From NCBI GenBank assembly GCA_030549775.1, contig CM060174.1:17967193-18031192 (forward strand): a DNA stretch of 64,000 nt, in the 5' to 3' direction. Below are positions 57,723 to 64,000 of the stretch, one piece after another. The stretch comes from Tamarix chinensis. Its lineage: Eukaryota > Streptophyta > Magnoliopsida > Caryophyllales > Tamaricaceae. Position 1 is the first letter of the stretch; each line of letters begins with the position of its first letter. Under the pieces are notes generated by a model, which saw only the letters and a list, made by a program, of their open reading frames with translations, did not search any database and was not told the DNA's origin. Position numbers and translations under genes: made by a program.

Positions 57723-58330
57723 TACCATTATCATTATCATTATTTTTTTTTCTAATATTGTTAATACTAACTATGTTCATTATCACTTTTTATTATTAAT
57801 ATAAGTATTTGGACCCTTATATTACTATACCATTTTGATTATTATTACTATTAGTATTATTCTTTACATTATTGTTATTATTGTTATTGTTATTGTTGTT
57901 GTTGTTGTTGTTATTATTATTATTATTAGTGATGTTATTGAAACCGAAGTTGGCATATTATCACTTTGTTATTATAGAAGAAGAATACTTAAGCCTTATT
58001 ATTATTATTACTTAATATTCAAATATTTCTAATATTATTCCTAATGCCTTTATTACCAACATTATTGCTATAGTATTTGCTACTATTATTGTGGTAAAAA
58101 TATTTGAACTCTTATGTTATCATTATTTCAAATATGACTATTATCACTATTACCTTTAGTAATATTAGTACTTTGTTAGTATTACTAATATTATATTATT
58201 ATTATTTTATCCCTAAAGCTATTATTAGCCTTAGCCTTAAAAATAATAGGGCTTCTATTTCTAGGAGCGTTAGCATTACTATTACTATTATTATTATTAT
58301 TATTATCACTATTTTGCTATAATAAGTATT
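57480..58330. repeat. Trinucleotide microsatellite field of copy 3
   Basis: ATT runs at 57522-57572 and 57673-57718, a GTT/ATT run at 57885-57930 and ATT at 58277-58304, in an otherwise TTA-rich stretch. It matches the fields in copies 2 and 4 in position. Confidence 0.88.
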
Positions 58331-59880
58331 AGCACTATTATTAGAAGAAATAAAGCTATTAGGGTAGTAATATAAATATAGCTATAAATATTAACATAAA
58401 AATATTTTGACTATTAATATCTAGTAGGCTAACTTGAGGATACAAACCCTAGCTTTCACTTGATATGCCCCTTTAATAATAGTAACCTCTAATCTTAGAC
58501 TAAAATAAGAAATAATAGTATTTTTGGCAGGAGGGAAACTAATCCTTAGTTTTTCCCTTTTATAGGTAAATCAAGCCAAAACCCTAAGGAGGCGTATGAG
58601 CGTGCTCCAAGTCCGGCATTGTTTTAGGTAAGGGTGTAGCTAAGGCCTTTTGTGTGCCATGTGTTTTTATGTGCCTTGGATGCCATGTATAATGATATGT
58701 TGTGTATTTTGTGCTATCGTCATAACCATTTTATATGTAGCACAGCTTGGAGTTGAGGTATGATCATGTACTCTTTTATGGCATGTGTACGATATGTTTG
58801 TGCTATGAATGTTGATATGATATGATATGGCCCTTTTAAGACATGCATGCTAGGATAATTAATGCAGTGATATGGGGAGGAAGGATGAAAAGGAAAATGG
58901 GGAAGTGAGTGGACCAAGGGGAAGTAAGTTGGCTAAAGGAAAATAAATTGACCAAGGAATGTGGGATTGACCCAAACATCCCATGACCCATGAGAAGAAG
59001 AATAAAAAGGGAATTTTAGGTAAAATAAAGTGGATGAACTTTGTATGGGAGAATCTAGGATTTGCATAGGAGAAACTAGGGTTTTGCATGAACAACTTTG
59101 AGCATTTGCATGGGATGGATAAAGTCCACATGGGGATGAAATTTACGTTTAAAAAGTTGACTTGGGGTGTGAGGAAGGTAATAGAAGAGTTGTTTGGGTG
59201 ATTGGGGGCTTTGGGTGAAAAATAATATGTGGGATAATATAAGGGTACATAGGAGACCGAGCATGAGTTTGAGAGGGTGGAAAAAGGAAAATGAATGAGG
59301 GAAAGTGGAGCATGGGGTGAGAATAGGAGGTTGTTATGATTAGGGAGAGCATGAGTTTCATGGGAAACAAGAGTGGAAGGTACTAAATGGAAGGGTAACT
59401 TCTGGAAAGGAGGATACTAGGGTTGGCATGGCAAGCTAGGGTTGGTGTGGCCACCTAGGGTTTCGTGGTCACACTTGTATTTGGGAGAGTGAATTGAAAT
59501 GATAAGTGTTGAACCTAAGGGTTATGATGCATGGGGTTGTCTAAATAGTTAGGTTGCATGAGGTAGAGGATGATGGGCCACATAGGCCCAAATTAGGGTT
59601 TTCTGGAGAAAACCCTAGGAAAGACTATGAATGGGCATAGGAGTGTTGGTAGTGAGCCTTGACCCACACACCTAGGAATTGGGTCTCGGGTGTGAGTGGT
59701 GGAATAAAGAGAGGATGTTGGGCGAGTTAGGAGGTGCAGAAGTCTCTAGATATGGGACGGACCCTCCTAGGAGGATAAGCGCAGATGGAGTTAGTCATGC
59801 ATGTATAGGGTGGAACTTTTGAATAAGACACGGTAAAACATTAATCATGTAAAGTGGAAGATTATTGAGTCGGGCCCAGA

Positions 59881-60217
59881 CCGATCCACTAGCATAATAG
59901 TGGCCAGGTGCCGGGGTGCTCTGGAGACCGATCCACCGGCATATAATAGTGGTTAGGTGTGTTCTGTCCTATAAGTGATCGATCCACTAGCTTTAATAGT
60001 GGAGGATACCGAGCTCAATAAACCAAACCCTATGTTTGATAAGACACATAAAAGATACTAAGTACTTACAGTGGAACCATGATAGTTGGGGCCAGACCAA
60101 TCCATCGGCATAATAGTGGCGAGGAGCATTTTGCCCTGGAGGCCGATCTACCAGCATATGATAGTTGTCAGGTGTGTTCTACTCGGTAAGTGACCTATCA
60201 AACAGCTATAATAGTGG
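59881..60217 (+). repeat. Three-plus-three CCAC..GTGG array of copy 3
   Basis: Motifs at 59881-59903, 59928-59953 and 59979-60002; spacer GATACTAAGTACTTACAGTGG (60053-60073, in two pieces); motifs at 60097-60119, 60142-60167 and 60193-60217. The last two are more degenerate. Confidence 0.75.
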
Positions 60218-60400
60218 GGTTCCTATACTCGCATGGATTGATAAAAGTGTGGTGTGAAATGAGTACTATTTAGAGATTAAATAATTAGTTTATCTGGACT
60301 ATAGCTTGTCCTTTATTTATCTGAGAGATTGTATGTTGTCATTTTATTGTGATCGTTTATGTACTCTTATGTATTCGCCTTATTGCATTGTTACCTTACT

Positions 60401-60490
60401 TAGTATGTAGCGTACTGACCACCCGTTTCATGGGTGCTGCTCATTCCCATGAGTAGAAGACCCATCTGAGTTTGTGCAGGTAGGAGATGA
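60401..60490 (+). promoter_or_regulatory. Alpha conserved core of copy 3
   Basis: AGTATGTAGCGTACTGACCA, then CCCGTTTCATGGGTGCTGCT, CATTCCCATGAGTAGAAGAC and TGTGCAG|GTAGGAG. Just downstream, GATGCCT and AGGCATC (60498-60523) form a perfect 7-base inverted repeat. Confidence 0.65.
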
Positions 60491-61030
60491 CGTCTTTGAT
60501 GCCTACGACACTTACGAGGCATCGGGCGGGGCTGAGAGTTGAGCCTAGACTTGGCCTGGGGATCGATAGTGATTGGATGAACTCTATTTTCCCTTTTATT
60601 TTACCATGTATAATTTTTATTCTAGTTATGTCATATCGTACGGTATTTTATATTTTTGGAAATACTTTAGCCACTTACTCTTTGGGTTGTAATCCTTAAA
60701 TCGCACTCTGATTTTTGTATGACTCGGAGGGATTCCTCTCATGGATTATCATTGTTTTATTTGTGACTTCTATTCGATTGTTAATCCTATTTAGCCTTAG
60801 CATTTAGTACTGGAACAAAAGGTGTGTACCGGTCGAGTTCTAAGTGTGGCGGTAAAATCCTAATTTTAAAAGTGATTTTCTAGAATTGGTCGACATTGTG
60901 ATTATATTTGCTAATATTAGTTGTCTTGATTTGTGTAAAATTAATTTAATTGTAGTTTTGAGCCTTCAATTATGGCTAATTTATTTAATTATCAAAATTT
61001 ATGTTTTGGGATTAAAAATCATAAATTTTG

Positions 61031-62845
61031 GTAATAGTTCATGAAACTGAGTTGTGTTTCTCATCTACGTCTTCAAGTGCCTCTTATATAAATGTGATAT
61101 TTGTAAAACCTCTAGATTTTAAAATTTGATGAGTCTGGCATTGTTCAAGTTATATCACTTTGTTAGTCTCACTTTATATTAGGCATTTCCTTTTTTCAAT
61201 CTCATGCTTCACAAATATTAGGTTTTAAGTTCTAATATTATCAACCAAGTGAATTTATGGGCTTTACTAGCCTATAACGTTGCATGTAAAAGAGAAATTA
61301 ATTGATCTTGATAAGATGTAAATTATTTTTCTGCATTTTTAATGTTGTTTGGGGATTATGTGGATACTAATAGATTGTTTACCCTTTTCGACTTCATTTT
61401 CTAATTCGGTGTCTGCTAAGCATTGTTTCTACTCATTGTTGTTTTATTCATTGAATGACATAAAGTATAATAGCTAGACATATTATGACATAAGAAATAG
61501 AAATAACATGGACAATTAATAATACCAACTAGTGTATGTATGTATAGTTATTTATCTAATTGCATGATTTTGGTAAAAATAATAAAATCTTTGACAAGTG
61601 CCTAAGGGAAATTGTTAGACAAAATATTATATAAATTATATTTATGTTTAACTAGAGTATGTCTAAATGGAGGATTCATTTAGGATGTTTCTCTTTTTAG
61701 GTGATAAGTAGTCACATCCAGCCTTTCTTAGACTATGCATTTGAGCTAATAAACCTAAAACATTAAGTTTTGGGATTTGGCTTGATTAATGATTTTATAC
61801 TTTCAACAATCTTTTGTAGGTTCATACTTTGTTTTGGCTTGAAGCATGGGCTTACCTATGCCAATTATAGAAACTACACATCTTAGAATAACATAAATTG
61901 GAGCTTTGAATATTTAAACATGTGGAACAGATTAACTCTATCATGCTAAAAACCGAAAAGATTAAATTTTAAGGCTTGAAGCTATTCATTGTTATTACTT
62001 TCTAATTAATATTTGTATGAATAAAGTGATAACCAAATATGAATCCTATCATTGATATAGTCTAGGGAGGTCTAGATGTGCATATCAACACGACCCTCAT
62101 ATATGCTTGTAGCAACCTGCTTCTAAAAGACCTATAGAATATTGATATTTCAAATTTGTGAATTATGTATACCTAATCAAAACTACAAGCTGCACAGGCT
62201 CCTATATTATTACATGTCAATAGAAACTCAAGCTCCATTTAATTTTTAGTTTTTCTTTATATTTTACCACTATGAGATGAAGTTCTAAAACTATTGAGAA
62301 TGCTTCCCCAGAATAATGTAGATTAGAGATCCATTTTATGTTTTCTTCCAAACACTTAATTTTTCTCACACCTACTCTCTCTATTAATTAAGGGCTCTTA
62401 TTTTTTGGGAAATTTTAAAACTACCTTAATTATTTTACTTTTCAGCATGAATTTATATTAATCAAATTATGTTATATGCATATTTTCTTAGGGAATACAT
62501 CTGAATGGTTGTCAAAGAGAATGTTGAAGACACTAAAGTTGTTGGAGATACTGAATTGGATGAGAATGAAAATGATGGTTTTTGATGTGTTAATGAAGAT
62601 ATCTTGTATGTCAGTGTATGTTACAAGTTGTATATATATTATTATTCTAATAAGACTACTATCACATTGACAAATAAACAAAACACTAATGATTATGTAT
62701 GGTGTACTTAATTGTATATAAGGATAAGTTGCTATTATGGGTAAATATTGCAACGACAAGTAGGATGGACATCATTGTAATTTTACTAATATTATATATA
62801 TAGGTTAAAATATGTATAACCAATAATATATATTTGTTCATAATA
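61031..62845. other. No recognisable feature
   Basis: AT-rich sequence with only short frames (62472-62759 and 62476-62670 overlap on opposite strands). No protein similarity, LTR end or tandem repeat was seen. Confidence 0.5.
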
Positions 62846-63000
62846 TTTTTAGCAACAAATATGATTTTGTGGATGATACTTTTAGTCACGAATATTATTT
62901 TGTGGATAGTACTTTTAGTTACAAATACTATTTTGTGGGTAATAGTTTTAGTCACAAATATTGTTTGGTGGGTAATACTTTTAGACAAAGATATCATTTT
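62846..63000 (+). repeat. 33-bp minisatellite, four full units
   Basis: Units of 33 bp at 62869-62901, 62902-62934, 62935-62967 and 62968-63000 follow the pattern GTGGRTARTACTTTTAGTCA then CAAATAT.ATTTT, preceded by a partial unit from 62846. As 33 is divisible by three, both strands stay open (62686-62997 minus, 62869-63057 plus) with 11-residue repeats, but nothing else suggests a gene. It may be the subterminal region of a CACTA-like element ending near 63245 (TGTAGTCGTAGTA). Confidence 0.85.
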
Positions 63001-64000
63001 GTTTTAATACTTTTACTTATATTTATAATTATGGGTAGACGTTTTACCTATAGATAAATATATGTGAGCATTATTAAGTATTCCTAATAGATCATACATA
63101 TTCGTGGCAAAACTTTTAAGCACAAGGTTTTTAACTATTATCACATAATTGTTTTTTGTTGGTAAATCTTTTGCGAATAGAAAAATAGTATTTATGAACA
63201 GATAATGCCCTATTGGTATAGTTAAATTAGTTTGTAGTCGTAGTATACCTAATAAATTGCTCTAGAAGTCTAAAATCCAAACCTTTATCGTCTTATTTGA
63301 TTCCACCTTGTGTGTTAAATGAACTAGATTGATATATCAACCATAATACAGATATATTATGGATAAGCGTTGTTGCAATGATGCAAAGCCATTGTATTTT
63401 ACTTGATGAATGTGTGTGAGGGAATGAGAAATATTTAAAAGCTATAGATATGGAATATCCCTTATTAACTAAAGGGTCCTTTATGTATTATTTGCTCTGG
63501 TTCTTAGATAAAACACAATATTAGCAACCCTATTCTCAAGAGGTTATCTTCTAGTAATGAAAACCTTCTCCATGTCACCCACCTAAAGCTATATAATGTC
63601 TGAGTCCTTCTAAACCTCAAAGATCGATGTATGATGATGAGAAACTTGGTGTAGTCAGTCCTCTAGTGCTGATATTAGAAAACAAGGTAATAGTGGTGCC
63701 TGTGCTTAGGCTTATAGCTAATTAATATTTATCTACATATATATCTTGACCACTTATATGATCTCATCAAAATGTTGATTACTTGGGTTGGCCTCCATAA
63801 CACCCTAACAACTTGAAACCTAGTTAGAGAGTTATAAGTTAATAATACACATATATACCAACACATAAGAACACATAATATAATAAATAGAAACCAATGC
63901 CAACCAACCCCTTTATCTTATAACTAATATGGGACTCAATAAATTTTAACATTTAAGTTGATTATGATTACATTCCTTTTAAGTTGATTTAAAATAATTG
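63001..64000. other. No recognisable gene
   Basis: AT-rich DNA. TTTGTAGTCGTAGTA at 63231-63245 resembles a reversed CACTA terminus with its last base changed. Nothing else can be supported. Confidence 0.45.

Larger units (their letters stand above)
56867..61030 (+). mobile_element. Alpha-family unit, copy 3, second part
   Basis: Continuation of the unit begun at 51087. It shows the GC-rich segment with TATAAAT at 57009, CCACC runs to 57450, a trinucleotide field (57480-58330), donor-like AG|GTAAG at 58628, TAGGGTT-type repeats (59030-59620), the six-motif array (59881-60217), the core (60401-60490) with TGCAG|G at 60479, and the end segment (TTAGCACTTAG.ACTGGAAC-like, 60790-60845). The exact right terminus is unclear; ATAAATTTTGGTAATA near 61015-61030 is the best candidate. 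No coding region is present. Frames 56901-57167, 57616-58322, 58720-59370 and 60487-60699 are incidental. Confidence 0.7.

Noticed and set aside
60487..60699. Small gene after the alpha core
   Set aside because: The frame is not kept in the matching part of copy 2 or copy 4.
62686..62997. 103-codon minus-strand frame with 11-residue repeats
   Set aside because: Explained by a 33-bp tandem repeat, open on both strands; no independent coding evidence.
1..64000. tRNA genes and organelle-derived inserts
   Set aside because: I scanned by eye for tRNA T-arm strings (GGTTCRAATCC-like) and for familiar chloroplast or mitochondrial genes and found none; a tRNAscan-SE run and an organelle BLAST would settle this.

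Overview
This window is nuclear DNA of a flowering plant. It is AT-rich, has no intact protein-coding gene that I can recognise, and is built almost wholly of plant transposable elements: Ty3/gypsy long terminal repeats (LTRs), CRM-like and Tekay-like pol remnants, a Cassandra element carrying 5S rRNA sequence, and CACTA (En/Spm) transposon debris. I cannot name the species. Every coding trace is broken, so the layout fits repeat-rich heterochromatin. Two CRM-like (centromeric-type) chromovirus copies make a centromere-proximal position possible but not proven.

Layout. 1-2059 is AT-rich with an 80-bp direct repeat. 2060-8691 is a minus-strand long LTR (family beta), split by a plus-strand unit of a second family (alpha, 4837-8117) and joined through a polypurine tract to a Tekay-like integrase C-terminus (8697-9295, minus). 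9300-10740 is a broken CRM-like pol (plus) running into its 3' LTR. About 11650-13640 is a CACTA transposase pseudogene (minus) with a complete Cassandra element (12066-12800) inserted in it. 14165-20870 holds TRIM-like repeats and truncated alpha/beta pieces. 20871-21360 looks like a CACTA end. 24280-25870 and 33430-34790 are paired copies of family gamma. Between them lies a beta LTR (25987-33076) with a full alpha unit (28310-32737) nested inside it and flanked by a perfect GATTT duplication. 36713-38300 is another LTR-like piece. 39489-45203 is a CRM-like retrotransposon with both LTRs, primer site, polypurine tract and a GTGTG target duplication, sitting in a CACTA-like element (39113-45584). 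45830-46980 is a second gypsy PR-RT remnant. 47852-51070 holds a direct repeat pair (delta). 51087-61030 is a plus-strand alpha unit interrupted at 51803-56866 by a minus-strand alpha unit. 61031-64000 is unassigned apart from a 33-bp minisatellite.

The most interesting content is the alpha family: 3.3-5 kb non-coding units that behave as giant solo LTRs. The long copies share, in order, a pyrimidine-rich stretch, a TGGGCC-rich segment, a TATA box in the string CTATAAATACCCC, a field of trinucleotide repeats, an AG|GTAAG donor-like site, an array of six CCAC...GTGG motifs arranged three plus three around a conserved spacer, a conserved core, and a TGCAG|G acceptor-like site. This reads as a retroelement promoter and leader with a possible intron carrying a structured array. 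I have not seen that arrangement described, but it rests on inspection by eye only.
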